Below, piece after piece: positions 11,561 to 24,371 of a stretch of DNA of 64,000 bases. Below the pieces are notes generated by a model. It was not told the DNA's origin, did no database searches, and saw only the letters and a program-made list of their open reading frames with translations. Position 1 is the first letter of the stretch; each line of letters starts with the position of its first letter. Source of the DNA: Vigna angularis (Eukaryota > Streptophyta > Magnoliopsida > Fabales > Fabaceae); NCBI RefSeq assembly GCF_016808095.1, contig NC_068972.1, positions 682,001 to 746,000 of the forward strand, read 5' to 3'. The translations under genes were made by a program, and so were the position numbers.

Positions 11561-14500
11561 TCAAATAGCATAAATCCGATCAACCTCAGAGTTGGAGAAT
11601 TCAGAATGATGCCATGAGTTAGATCCACTCCTCCTGGCTAGCTGCTTCTCCTTCTTCCTCATTGACCTGCTTCTCTTAGATCTCACTACATAGAAAGTCA
11701 TGGTGCCAATAACTCCAGAAATTATCACCCCTCCAACTAATGTAACAAGAATAGCAGCCCACCTATTCTTCCTACCCACAACTATGTAAGAAGAAGCAAT
11801 AAATGCCACTGAAGTGCAAACAGAAGCCAGCCACATGAGCTTGTTGATGACCTCCACCACCCTTTTCTCTGCTTTAGTTTCACCTCTAACCAAGGTGATT
11901 TGAACAACCACCACGGCCAAAGATGTAAAAAGTGCAATAGCATTAAAGATGAAGAAGATTTTAAAAGCAGCATAAGCTGCTACCACCGCTGAGCCATCAT
12001 CGTTATCACCACCAGGCACAGTGAATATAGCAGCAAAAGCAACTGTAGCAAACAACACTGCCACCACTGTTACTGAGTTTGTGGCATTGTTGATTCCTTC
12101 CCTATGAAGCTTCCTTAACTCTTTGGAAATATTATGAACATTTTTGTTGGTTCTCTTGGTTTGTTCAAGTTGCGTGTGAACATCTTTCTTGATTTGAGTA
12201 ACAGTTTTCCTCAGTTCATCCCTTGGTTGGTTGAGCTCGTTAGCTCTGAGTGCTCCGTCTCGAGAAAGACATTCTTTTATATCTGATGCCTCTTCACAGA
12301 GTGGAAGGCTTTCAGCAATGTCAAGAGCTGTTTTGTGGTCTCTGGTTAATGCATTAACATTGGTGTCTGGCAGATGTAATAACTCATTCACTATCTGTGC
12401 AGGGAATTGAGAAACCATAGTATTAGATTTTCATTTGAGGAACTTAGACGGCTGATTAAAAATATACAGGGGATTTGCATGGTTTTATAAAGAAAAATTC
12501 AAAGACAAAAAGGCTCAAAACTTCTGGACAAATGTAAGTTCAACCATACCAAGTTACCACCTTCGTTTAGATGTTTAGTTGCATTTATATAATATTATGG
12601 AAAATCTATAAGTGGTAAGCCAAAATTAGGAAAGAAAACATTATTACATTACATTGGAAATTCAAAAAGTTAGAATGTTTCCTTTTTGAATAAAAACTCA
12701 TCACATTTAGACAGTTAAAAGCAGCATTTAGTAACCCAGGTATACAACAAGAGATATTTAGCCATTTGGTGAGAGCCCCGCATCAGTTCTAGCAACTTCA
12801 TTTAAATGGCCTCATCTATACTGAAATGGTGCTTGTAATGCTATGAAACTGTTGACATACCTCTACTCGCTTTTTCCTGGTTGCCACATGTAATGCTGTG
12901 TTACCAAATTTGTCAGGAAGCATAACAATGGCAGCATCTGCATCAAGAAGTAACTTTACCACGTCACAACTCTGCCCTTTTACAGCCATGTGCAATGCAG
13001 TTTGCCCTTTCTTGTCAGTCCTTCGAGCCAACTGTGGATCTTTACTGAGCAAGGCTTTCACAATCTCCACATGGCCCTGACGAGCTGCCAAATGCAAAGC
13101 ATTTTTGCCATTGGATCTAGCAATCTCCAACAAGCTACAATCCTTCGACAGCAGCTCATTCACCACTTCCGTGTGTCCTCTTGTCGCTGCAGTTATAAGT
13201 GGAGTCGAATTGGATGGACCAATAGTTTTGCTCAATCCCGGGTCATAATCTAGCAAAACCTGAACAATTGCTGCAAACCAAAATACACCATGAATAACAT
13301 GGAAGAATAGAAAACCAAACACACATTGCACTACATCAGCACATAAGAACATCTCATCAGATTACACACCAAAATATTGAAGTCCATCATCACAATGAAC
13401 TTTCCCAATGCTACCAAAACATTTATACTTTGAATCTCGCTCCTCTAGTGTAAGTAAAAATAAAGTAAATAATCTCAGTCTCTGATGAGAAAAGCAAAGG
13501 TTGATACTTCAACACATTATGCATATACTTCAAATACCAACAGCTAAATTTCTAATCAATGGCTATGATCATGACTCCATCAATCCTATATTAAAGCCAC
13601 TTCGCGCATAAGGGGGCGCTACCAAAACCTCGAGGCTGCAAAACCCTCGCCTGATTGACAATCACCACCAATGGCATATTTCAAGGCTAGTAGAAATCTG
13701 GCAGAATCCCTCCACCACAGGAACAATCCCCTGTTACCCTTTAGTACACAATAGGAATATTGCTGTGGATAAGACTCATCATCATTCATCTGCCAAAGAA
13801 CTCTCTTAAACTAAAGAAACTAGGGGTAACCGAAGAGTTTGTTCAACGAATTAGATTAATTACTTCACTTTCAAGGATGAGTTGCTCACTTTACAGGTTT
13901 TATAGTCTCTTTCCTAAACCTCAAGCAGCAGAGCATATGTTCATAAGTTCATAACTTAACTCCTCGTATAACTAACTAAAAAAGCACAAAGAAACACAAG
14001 TACCAGAAAGAGAGATACTACATACAGTGGTGGCCTTTACTAGCTGCAATATGCAAGGGATCAAATCCCGATCGGTTCTTCTTGGAAACAGTCTGAGCAG
14101 TGGAATGGTTGAGAAGCTCCTTCACGACATGGAGATGACCCTTTTCAGCTGCAGTGAACAAAGGGGTCTCACCGAGCTCGTTCTCTTCGTTGACGAGGCA
14201 AGCTCGCACTTCCGCAATCTCGGTGTCGAGATCGTCGTCGTCGCCGTCGCCGAGAGTTCCCATAACCTGAGATTCGACGTCGAGAAGGATCTGTCTCACG
14301 GCGCCGACGTCGCCCCTCTGTGCCGCCAGGTGCAGCTCCGTGTCGTTATGCCGCCCCGTCACTTGTTTCACGTACTTCTTCCTCCCCGTCTGGTCGATGC
14401 GCTTCCCCGAGTTCGAAAGCACCAGCGCCGGAGCTGTCGATGAGGACGGCGACGGCGACGGTGACGGCGATATCTCAGAAAGTGGATTCTGAAAGGCTGA

Positions 14501-14670
14501 TGCTGGGATCGGCGATGGGGGGTCCTTTTCTCCTTGCCCGTCAGCTCCCGTTCCTGATACAAGCAAAAGGGTGATCGAAAAATGAAAAATTTAGAAGAGT
14601 GAAGAAATATAGAGAAATATAGAAAGAGAGAGAGAGAGGGAGAACCTGTTTGGTTTGGGTGAGAGGCCAT
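11561..14670 (-). CDS. ITN1: Ankyrin-repeat/PGG membrane protein, ITN1-like
   Basis: Four exons on the minus strand: 14670-14646, 14553-14026, 13270-12861 and 12394-11561. Phases agree and give 598 aa, close to Arabidopsis ITN1 (590). The start ATG at 14670 lies in a 25-nt coding exon reading MASHPNQT. The N-terminus is Pro/Ser-rich. Ankyrin units recur from about residue 77 to 345 (NDTELHLAAQRGD, ETPLFTAAEKGH, FDPLHIAASKGH, STPLITAATRGH, NALHLAARQGH, QTALHMAVKGQ, NTALHVATRKK). The PGG domain (about 420-540) includes FTVPGG at residues 445-450 and four hydrophobic segments. The C-terminus is basic and ends RIYAI. Known of the family: ITN1 is a plasma-membrane protein affecting salt tolerance and ABA-linked reactive-oxygen production. 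Orthology is inferred from length, exon pattern and the shared tail. Confidence 0.92.
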
Positions 14671-16026
14671 TGAGATGGTGGAAGAAGGAACAGAGGAGAG
14701 TGTGGAAGTGAAGGGAGTAAGAGGAAGATGGTTTTGGATTGTTATGATTACAAGATATTGAGAATCTTAAAGGAAAGGAAGATGGGTGGAAGGAAAGTGG
14801 AGAAACAGACTCAGAAACACGAAACTTCAGAGAAACACACGCATTCGGAGGAAGACACTTTGGACTTTTCTTTTACTTGTCCTTCCTATAGTTTTCTGTC
14901 TTTTTCTTTTTTTTCCTTATCAGTAAAACATTTTTAACATAACCATTATTTATATATGTTTTTTAAATAAAATTTATATTTTTATGATCAGATTTAAATA
15001 AAATTGGATGAAGTTTACAAATTGATTTCAAAGTAGCCTGATTTATATTGAAATGTTTTATTTTAAAATTTTAAAAAATAAGTAATTAATAAAAAAAAAA
15101 AAGTCTTACTGCATTCTTTCCCGTTCCATAAAATAAACAAATTTGTAATCATTTTGATTTATGTAATGTGAACCTAAATAGTTGTTTCTTATAACTAATA
15201 AGACTTTTCTTTGACTCAAGCTGAAGGCTTCGATTTCACGGGCTGGCATCATCATGATTCATGACCTAACTCACAATATTTTTCTTCTTTTTGGGGAGAA
15301 ATTCCTTTGACATGTGTTTGATTCTGGACTTGTGGATTTGAATTTGGCGATAATTCAAATAGTAAGGAAAAAAAAATGTGCTTCATACCCTTACACTCAA
15401 ATATATGTCAAGTATATGGTGTTATATGTGAAAAATAGTTATTTTATTTTATCATATTTAAGGGAGTAAGTATAAATTTACTATATGATTAGTATATTCA
15501 GATAGGCATCTTATCATACTTACCGCACATAAATATAAATGTTTAATTAAATTTTAAGTACATGATAAATTTATATATTTCTATTTGAATCACTTAAAAA
15601 ATTGTTAATTAAGTGACCTGAATATTATTATTTTGCTCCTTAGTTGTCTTCATATAATGATGTACTTTTATAGTTAATATAATAAATAACTTTTATTCTT
15701 AGATAAGGATAAACGAAAAAAAAGTGGGATTGGTACTTGTTTAGTTAATATGATAAAATGAGACTAATTTAAGTGAAGAGAAACCTTAACTTTCTAAGCA
15801 ATCTTTTAGATTGAGTTAACATTAAGTGGATGATCTACTACCTTATAACTAAGATTTATAGAAGACCAAAATAAATTAGGGAGCAGCAAGACCATGATGA
15901 AAATAATTAATAAAGCAATTCGTTAGAAAACAAGATAGTACACATTCACACCCATTTATGATTTCTACGGTCAGAATTTCAGTAGTTAGAAATGAGAGAT
16001 ACCTAAAGTATAAGAGTACAAGCATA
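14671..16026. other. Intergenic, ITN1-like promoter and spacer
   Basis: Upstream of the ITN1-like start there is a purine-rich 5' leader (14671-14830) and then AT-rich spacer. No gene, tRNA or intact transposon is visible. The PP2C gene begins downstream, also on the minus strand, with its 3' end at 16027. Confidence 0.6.
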
Positions 16027-19000
16027 TCAGGATATATCAAATCGAACAACAACACTAGTGATGTTATCAGAGCTTCCCCTTGCATAAGCTTCTTTTATGA
16101 GTTCTCTGGATGCCACTTCTGCATCTGTGATATTTTGTACTAACGACACCGCCTCCTGAAAAGGCAACGCACAATCAATCACAAAATCAAATTGAAAAAT
16201 AAATCTATCTTGTTTAGGTCAACTTTAACGAGTAAGATAGTCTCACCTTGTTTGATATGACATTCCAAAGGCCATCACTAGCAATTATAATAAAATCTAC
16301 ACCGTCAATTTCTTCCTCCTAAGCCATAAAATAACAAAAGAAGGGGAACTTAGCCGGCATAAAAAATAGAACGACACAGAATACCAAATGGATGATCCAG
16401 TTTATGCGCTTATGATTTAGGCAACCTGAATTTCAGGGTCAGCAACAACATAAGGCTTAAGAAGTTTGTCGCCAAATGCACGGGACACAGCAAGAACACC
16501 ACCAACCCTCCATGTTCCTGGATCAACCAGCAACAGCACAAGCTATTTATTTATTATCAATTTATTGTGAAGTATGCCCCCCCACTGCCCCTGCCCAAAA
16601 AAAAGACAGTACAACCCTACAGGAAGAAACTTACCAGCCCAGATTATAAATCCCCCAGCCTTTTCAATCCTTTGACGTTCATCAGATCTATCGGGCTTGT
16701 GATCAATAGACAAAGGAATAGCTACATTAAAACAAAAAGTCATCAAAAGAAGGCAAGAAAAAAAAAACGGAACAGGAATTTATATATTGCTTCTTGAGCC
16801 TATTTTGCCTATCCAACTAGCATAAACAATTTGTAAGGAAATTTTACTGAAAAGGATAACACTGGAAACTTAAGAAAACTGAAGTGACCCAAAACCAATG
16901 TTTGACAATGCACTTCATTGAAAGGAAACATGCTGCATATTCCCTCCACTCATCAACATATTAAAAAGATGCGGATTATGCCCAATGTAAATCAAATTCT
17001 CACTAAAACATAATAAATGCCATGGCATCAACCTGAACCAGCTCTACTTGCAACTACTCTGGAATCACCAACATTTGCAACAACAATTCGGTCCCCCAAC
17101 AACATAGCTGTTGATGCAGTTGACCCAGCATCTCTTTGATGACCCTTTTCCTCATTGAGGTAGTCGATATCTGTCTGTTTAAATGCTTCTACTGCAATGA
17201 AACAAATGATTGGACAGAAAACATGTTAATATTTACACTGTCCAGGCGCAAACCAAACAACTGTAATGTGATATGAAAATTTTAACATATGTATAAATTT
17301 ACAACAATGAAGTTCATACCTATAGCAGTCTTTGTGTCTTTGATAAAGTCAGGATGGCTACTCAAATTCTTAAATAGATTATTTTTCAAATATTCTGCAG
17401 TCCGGGAACCTCCATGACCTAATAAGAAGCAAATTAACACTACTCTTTGATTTTGTTTCCTTATTTTTAACATATCTAATCAAATAATATAAATAACATT
17501 TTTATCAATATCAGAAATTAATATTGAATAAGGACCAGAGATAAATAAAGCATTCCCTTAATTATACTAATGTACTAGATTATAACCCTAACAAATAAGA
17601 AAACAAATCATTAGAGGAAATATAGAAAGTAAAAACTAGAAACCATTATTTAAACGTGACTAAGCTTTATTACAAATAAATCCGTTTTAAAATATAATAT
17701 AGACTCCACCAACCATGGTTGGAATAATAATTTTCTAATTTGGGCTGTGCCTTACTCAATCCCAAACTCAAGAAGTGTCCATTGCCAAGTCTTTATTACT
17801 CTACTTTGACCCTATCGACCCTATCTATAGTTGATGATGGGTTTCAACAATCATCATCCCAGTACAAAATATCTACAGGGGCAGTGCACCCAGGACGAAA
17901 GACTAGAAGGAAGGGTCAGAGTGTGTCTGAGACTGCTGAAGACAGAAAATGGAGAGCTAAAGCATAGAAACCAATGTTGTAGGCAAACCAAAGTCAAACC
18001 AGAGCAAACCAAACAGACAAAAGAACTCTAACAAAGAGGTTTCTGCAAGAACAATCTAGAAGCCACGTGCAGCCACCAAACATGAGGAGTGCAACAGAGA
18101 CTGGGACAGAAGTCAAACAATAAGACGATCCTTCAAAGGAGAGAAGAGGCCAAAACAGAACGGGGACTTGCTGAGACGTGACAGAGAAAAAGACTATGTT
18201 GGTTCAGCCTTCAGAGAGTCCGAATCAACCACATGTAACAAAAAGGGCTGGACAGCGAGAAAATGAGCTACATGTAAATAACAGAAAACATGGATGGATC
18301 AAGAAAGCAAAGGTGGCAGATCCAAGAAGCAAAGGGTACGGTGAATCTAGTAGAGATGGAAAATGGAAACAGTGTTGAACGCACAGGAAAGATGTTTGTC
18401 AAATTGCCACAAAAGCTGAGACACTCACCATGGAGGCACATGCTAGCGAGATTGATCCTATGATAAAAAGCATGTCACCAACACCCAACAGCACAGACAA
18501 TAAAAAGACATAAATTATAAAAACGAAACAGGACCACAAGTTTTTATTCTAAATGCCATACCAAGTAATCAAAATCTTACAATTGCTTTGTAAATTGGCT
18601 ATGTTGCACACCAAATCAGAAAAAAAGAGGAAATGGGGTAAAGATAAAAAAACCAATTTAGGGAATATAAAACAGGCTTACCATCAAAAACACCAAAAAA
18701 CGCAACCATCTGACCATCGACCTCTGATATGGTGGTCTCAAAGAAATCCTCCATTGATGACCTTTTACCCTTGAAACTGGAATATCCATAGCTGAACCTT
18801 CCACTTCGACTTCCAGAGAGAAAGCTAGACAAAAATAATCTTTTTTGAATATTTGAGAGTTGGGAGACAATTATTAGAAAACATAAGAGGGTACCTGAAC
18901 CAAAATTCAAATATATTTCATAGAACCCTACAATTTAATTTGAATGAATTTTGGTAAAAAAAATGTTGATGGCAGTAAATAAACAAATAATTTGGTACCA

Positions 19001-20822
19001 TTACAGGACACAAAGTTAAAAATATATACATATATAAGAAAATAGAATTTTATATAAACATGACCAAAATGTATAACTGATTAAAAAACCACAAATATCT
19101 CGTAAGAAAAAAGCTACAGCATGTTAATTGCTCAACAATCAACATTATAAAACCTAATCATGACTATGATACTACACTTTACTTTCAATCTTATAATTTC
19201 TCTGTCCATAATTCCCTTGTCTATAAATGACCCACCATTGCTTTGGCTTCAAGTTCACAAATATCAGGGTACAAGCCAAATACATACCCAAACCAGCGTT
19301 ATAAAATTGTACATATATTTTCCATGTACGTGCCAAGTAATTATCATGGCATAGTGGTATAACTTAAATTTATGAATTTCAGGTCTTCGGGTTGATTCCT
19401 CCTTCACGCAATTTTCCTATCTCATTGCTTGAAATATCAACACTTGAACCTACCATTAGAGCATGAGAGCTAGAAAACTAGGCTTTGAAATGTCAAGTAT
19501 TGTAGCACAAAAGCAAGCCAGAGAAAATTTCAAGTAGCCTACAAAATGCCTAACAGCCTTGGATGTGACTGTAAATCCAGACTGCCAGTATTGAAAGTTC
19601 AGTTAGGCATGGCATTGGATGTGATTGCAAAGTGGGCCTTGGATCAAAAACTGGTTTGCATCAGTCTTAAGACCGGTTCGATTATGTGAGGACTGACCGA
19701 GTTAATAACACATTTGATCAAATAATTAAGGCAAATCGGCATGGAATAAATTCCAAATTTGACTGGTTCAACCAGTCATGGAATAGTTAAAAGGAACTAT
19801 CGGGTTTTGGTGTTGAGTGGGGGAGGGGGAATGCAACAAAATGAAAGGAAAAAGAATTCCATAATTTCCTAAATTCTTCATCTAATGTGGTAAGAAACGG
19901 ATGCTTCCAGGTAGGACAAAGCAAATAAACTGATGATACAAACTTGAAAGGCATTACAAAATTTTAATGGGCATACAAGAACCACTACTTTGCAACCTCA
20001 ACGCCATCCAACTTTATAACTTCACGTCTTACTATAACTGTAAAATATAAATATCAACAGAAAAATTGCTTAAAATCAGTAGTAGATGCAGGGTTTGGTC
20101 TGGGTGGTCAATTGATGAAAAATTTATAAAACAATCTTGTAATTCATAAAAAGTACAAAAAGGCACCACGAGAAATTATTTAACAAACATGAACATAAAA
20201 GAAGGGTACACTAAGCCATAACGCCCATTTCTAATTAACAGTAACATAGATTAATATAGATACTATAATTTCCCTCCTCGCTGCTTTCAGAAGCTTAAAT
20301 ATCAAGAAGGAGCAAACCCAAGTATTCTTATCATCAATTTGCGACGCCATATCATATCCTATCATACAAACACATGACCATCAACCCACGGCATTAAAAT
20401 GCAATAAATTACGGTCACAATTTACAAGCATGCTAACATCGTATTTTTCCGGTCCTGCTAAGAATTTATTTTCCCATTTTATCTAATCCCGTTGATAATT
20501 GAATTTCCGAGCTCAACTTCTACTCATAGCGTCGACCACAAATTTGCCGATTAAAAGCCTCAATTCAAACTCCAAAGTAATAGAAAATTGAAACAAAAAA
20601 GAGGAAAGGCCTCAGAAAAGCGGGAAGGCCCACAGTAAATGGAAATAAGCACCTGATGCCGCCACCGCTGAAGAGAGAATCGTGATCCTTGGAGGACATC
20701 ACAATGTTTGGCGTCGCCGGCGGTGCAGGCTGACCTTCAGCGGAAGACGAAGCGGTTACCGCGACCGCGGAGGTGGCCGCGGCCGCAGTGAGTGGTTCGA
20801 CAGGGTCGGAGTTTGAGATCAT
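16027..20822 (-). CDS. Protein phosphatase 2C, PP2C11/PP2C59 (WIN2) type
   Basis: Eight minus-strand exons read in frame: 20822-20653, 18809-18682, 17418-17320, 17191-17033, 16721-16635, 16517-16426, 16318-16247 and 16155-16027. They encode 311 aa. The first 55 residues are Ala/Ser/Pro-rich. The PP2C core starts at about residue 60 ([20 protein letters not shown]). Metal-binding and catalytic motifs are all present: [63 protein letters not shown] and GSSDNIT. This is a Mg/Mn-dependent Ser/Thr phosphatase. Sequence remembered from Arabidopsis At1g43900 (PP2C11) is closest, with WIN2/PP2C59 next. Intron 1 is 1.84 kb and intron 2 is 1.26 kb; both hold repeat-like DNA listed separately. No disabling change is seen. 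Confidence 0.93.
17740..18480. other. Compositional island in PP2C intron 2
   Basis: About 740 bp within the 17419-18681 intron is clearly richer in G+C and in purines on the plus strand than the surrounding intron, with several overlapping plus-strand open frames. It contains CACGTG at about 18065. No protein family is recognised. An old transposon or captured transcript fragment is the likeliest source. Confidence 0.4.
19340..19440 (+). mobile_element. Possible tRNA-derived SINE head
   Basis: TGGCATAGTGGTATAAC at about 19349 resembles a tRNA A box. GGGTTGATTCC at 19389 resembles a B box (consensus GGTTCGATTCC, one mismatch). Spacing is about 35 bp. No intact tRNA cloverleaf can be formed, so this is not called as a tRNA gene. 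It lies in PP2C intron 1. Confidence 0.35.
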
Positions 20823-22159
20823 TTTACCATCTCCTCGTTCTCATTTCTCCCTCTTTTTTTCCCTCTATACCTCTCTCTTGCACTATCTACTTTACGCGTA
20901 GTTTATTTCGCTATTTTCAGTTTTTTGGGTCCACTCATTTTCAACGAAGCCAAAAAAAAAACAAGGCCCAAATAAGCCTAAGAGAGCAAAAGGCCCAATA
21001 CATGTCTGGCCTACAATCAAGCATCGTTTGATGGCTAACACCATACTGAGCTTCAGTGAATGAACGCCATTGTCATGCAAATTACTACATTATCATCTTC
21101 TTTCAAACGAACAATATAAGTTACTGGCTTTGACATGCTCCTTTCCATTTTTTACTTCACAAAAATGATTTGATTTTCTTGTAATAGTAGCTTCTTAATT
21201 AATACAGTAATTTTTTTTTCTTATTAGACTAATTATAGGATACAACAACGATAAATTCTCAAAAAAATGTAATTATTTTTCTCTGATAAAACATAGTTTT
21301 AGGTTGTTGTACTTTATCCAACATATTCGGTTGGTCTGGTTTGGTTGAATGGAAGGAAGTGTCAAAGAAGGACAAAACCTCGTAATGTTTAACCAATAAT
21401 AAGAATTGTCTCCTCATGTAAGGATATATATGCATGCACACTCATATATGCACAGACATTGCCATATATATATATCCCACGTCAATGCATTGCTTCACTG
21501 TTTTTGAATATAATTAACTGATATAGTGTTGGTTTGAACTACATCAACAAGACAGAAAAAGAAAACATGATATTAAAGCACATGTTATGTTTGTGTATTT
21601 CTGTATATAATATTCGCATATCACATCCTATCTTAGAAGTGGTAAAAAAAGTATTAAAAAGGGTAAGGGTGGTGATAAGATCATACCCCACAGAAGAAAT
21701 TTTGCAGGCAAACAAAGCAATAGATGAAGAGACATGTGAAGTTCTGAACAGATTCAGTGGTGGTTATGAGGAAGCCATGTCAAGAATACACAAAGGTGTT
21801 GGGAGAAAACATTTTCCATGAATGTGGTAGTTTAGTTTGGTTTGGTTCTCTTTTAAACCTCAGCTACCCAATTAATATGAATTCGTTTAACTGTTATTTT
21901 CTTTCTGGCTGCAGTGACGGAAGCAGTTAAGGCTTCTACCATCTTCTGCAGTGTAGTAATGAGGGCACTCAGAGTCACTGTGCTTGTGCTCCCATTAGTT
22001 GCATTATTTGCTTGGAACACTGTCCGTGTTTCATGTTTCAAAAACTCCATTTTCAGTAATATATATTTGATTCTGTTTATATCTGTATTTACTTTTATTT
22101 ATATATTTTAACATTTTAACAAAAAGGTATTTTTAGGTTTTAGGTTATCTCATTTTTTA
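20823..22159. other. Intergenic region, no recognised gene
   Basis: Holds the PP2C 5' leader (pyrimidine-rich on the plus strand, 20840-20890) and AT-rich spacer. Short opposed frames exist at 21534-21821 (+), whose later half reads like a soluble helix, and at 21853-22050 (-). Neither shows a known family, splice-supported extension or clear promoter, so neither is called as a gene. Confidence 0.5.
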
Positions 22160-22381
22160 TTACACCACCATAGGCTCAGTACGGTTTATATAGCATGGAA
22201 ACCGAACTCAACAGTACATGCTACTCAAACCCAGAAGAGTAACAACACATAAAATAAAACACAAAATGTAAATTTCTTCACAAGTTTCTCTCAACCAATG
22301 AACTCTACACACTGTTCCTCCTCTAACGAGAATCAATACTTTAAAAGCTGCAACAATGTTACCTCTCCCTCTGTACCCCAC
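22160..22381. repeat. KCS 3' flank shared with 29420-29731
   Basis: Downstream flank of KCS copy 1. It matches the downstream flank of copy 2 almost base for base (for example CGAGAATCAATACTTTAAAA then GCTGCAA in both). The match shows that the duplicated unit included the 3' untranslated region. Confidence 0.85.
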
Positions 22382-23823
22382 CTAAAGGACAATCCTGCTA
22401 AAATCCAACCTCACAAAGCTAAGATACTCGTCATTGATCCAATCATACTTATCCTTGAAAGGGTTACTTGTGCTCTCTGGAGGGTAACTTTCTATGCAAT
22501 CCTTCCACACATTGGTATCATACAAGTCCCTCGTCACCTCCCAAACACAGCTGTTGCACTTGAACCCAGCTCCAAGACTAATCACCAGGATCCTATCACC
22601 TTCTTTAGCCTCTTCTTCGCCTCCATGTAACCTAAAACGTACCAAATTCCACTGGTAGAAGTGTTCCCCCAACGGTGAAGCGCCATCCTCGCAGGTTCTA
22701 TGTCATATTCAGTGAGCCTAAAACCTTTGCCAACCCCATCAATAACTGCCTTCCCTCCAGGATGCATGCAAAAGTGCTCTATTCCTGTCTTGAAATTCAA
22801 CCCCCCTCTCAACAGATTAACTTTTGTCACCTTCGTCTTGTTCTTGCCAAGTATCAGCCCAATGAAAAAGGGTATCATCTCCCTCTTCTTCATCCCACTG
22901 TACTTTACAGAGACAAAAAAGCACCTTACCATTTCCCACACTGGCAGAAACTTGGGTGCCATTGCTTGAAGGTTCACCGTCAAGGCTTGAATAGCACTCT
23001 TGACAATACTCTTGGTGAGGCGATGACCCAAATACCCCTGCTCATCTTCCACCTGTATGCAGCAGTTGTAAGCCTCATCATCAGCACCGGACTGGGTCCT
23101 CTCCATGTGCTTCAGTTTCAATATTGCACGGTCCTTCAGAGAAGGGTTGTTTGTAAACATCAAAGAGAGCGAAAGAGGCAGTTAGAAAGCATCATTTTCT
23201 TGTCCGTGCCACAGTACCAATGTGCACCAAGATCCTCAGTGCTCACAACAATCCCGACAGAGTTCTTGTAAGTCTTGAAGAGTTGCTGCACCACATCAAT
23301 AGCGACGACACTTGCACTACACCCCATTCCTGCAAGATTGAAAGCTTTGACGTTTTCTCTCATTTTGTACCTGTTTATGACACGTGCTGTGAGAGAAGGT
23401 GCCGGCGAGAACAAGCACACGTTGACTACGAGGATGTCTATCTCGGAGGGTGAAATAGCCGTCTTCTTGAAGAGGTTGTCGAGTGTGTCGAACATGATCT
23501 CGTCTATTTCCTCGTACGTCTCTTTAAGAGATGGACACTCTTCTCTCCCTTCAAGAACGGTTCTGGGGCAGTAAGTGTTCTCCCCAATCCCCGAACTGAC
23601 AATGGTTTTGAGGAGAAACCTCAACTCCTCCAACCTCAGCTTTCTGTTTCGTAGGACAATCTTTGTGGCGGAGTTAATGTTGAGTTTGGTGTCTTCTGGA
23701 GGCATAAAAGCACTCGTAGGCCAACATGTAACATGATTGACCTCTACGTTGAAGAATCAACTTGAAAAGGGAAAAGAAAGAGTATAATAAGAAGGGAAGG
23801 AGAAATAAAAAGAAAAGATTCAT
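22382..23823 (-). pseudogene. 3-ketoacyl-CoA synthase, copy 1, frame-disrupted
   Basis: Full-length relative of the two intact KCS genes downstream, from an ATG at 23823 (MNLFFLFLLPFLLYS) to a TAG at 22382. Three lesions break it against both intact copies. There is one extra base in the A-run at 23705-23708 (codon about 40), a net loss of 10 bases at about 23160-23170 that removes the GGC-VM residues after CLFRS, and one missing C at about 22598-22601 (the LKKGDR region). The catalytic Cys (GMGCSAS), His (HPGGKA) and Asn (GNTS) codons survive. The promoter TATA region is also kept, so transcription is possible but no full enzyme can be made. The N-terminal two thirds resemble copy 3 and the C-terminal third resembles copy 2. 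Confidence 0.93.
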
Positions 23824-23904
23824 GTCTAGCTGTACCTAAGAAAGCAGTGATATGGTGACGAGGATATATGTTTGTAATTGTGAATGTTACAAATGCAAAT
23901 GCAT

Positions 23905-23921
23905 GAGTATATATATATACA
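23905..23921 (-). promoter_or_regulatory. TATA region of KCS copy 1
   Basis: A TATATATATATA run about 85 nt upstream of the ATG, next to a CATGCATTTGCA block (minus strand). The same arrangement precedes copies 2 and 3, which supports it as the ancestral core promoter. Confidence 0.6.
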
Positions 23922-24371
23922 CGTCCAAAGATGTTAACGTCCTTGGATGATCCTCACTTTTCAAGAATCCAATTTAACTGCAAACAATATTGAATTATAA
24001 TATCTAAATTGGATATAACTAATAAATTTTATTGAATTAGTTATAAACTCTCATTAACTAGTAAGTTAGTTCAGTTTTTCATAATAAACTTACTTAAATT
24101 CATTCACTTTTGACAACTTGCGTGAGAAGAAAAAAGGAAATAATAAATAAGTAATCTGGCCTGTGACTTATCCCCGATCTTTTCTGTTTACTTTCATTTA
24201 CCAATTGACACAGCGAAATTTCTAACCCTTCTTCGGCCACTTATGATCTATAGCAGATAAAAATGAAGAGTAGTTTAAACATTTATATTCATTTAACATA
24301 TATTATTACATAAAATTATTATAAAATAGTAATTTTTTTATTTAAAATATAAAATAAATCACTGTATTTAA

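Noticed and set aside
14027..14574. Plus-strand frames over the ITN1-like exon
   Set aside because: Antisense to a well-supported ankyrin exon with correct splice sites.
21534..22050. Opposed small hypothetical genes
   Set aside because: Neither frame shows a known domain or clear gene structure; kept only as a note under the intergenic region.
22675..23574. Plus-strand frames across KCS copy 1 (and the same at 30.1-30.9 and 35.4-36.3 kb)
   Set aside because: Shadows of the minus-strand KCS genes; their conservation between copies follows from the sense strand.
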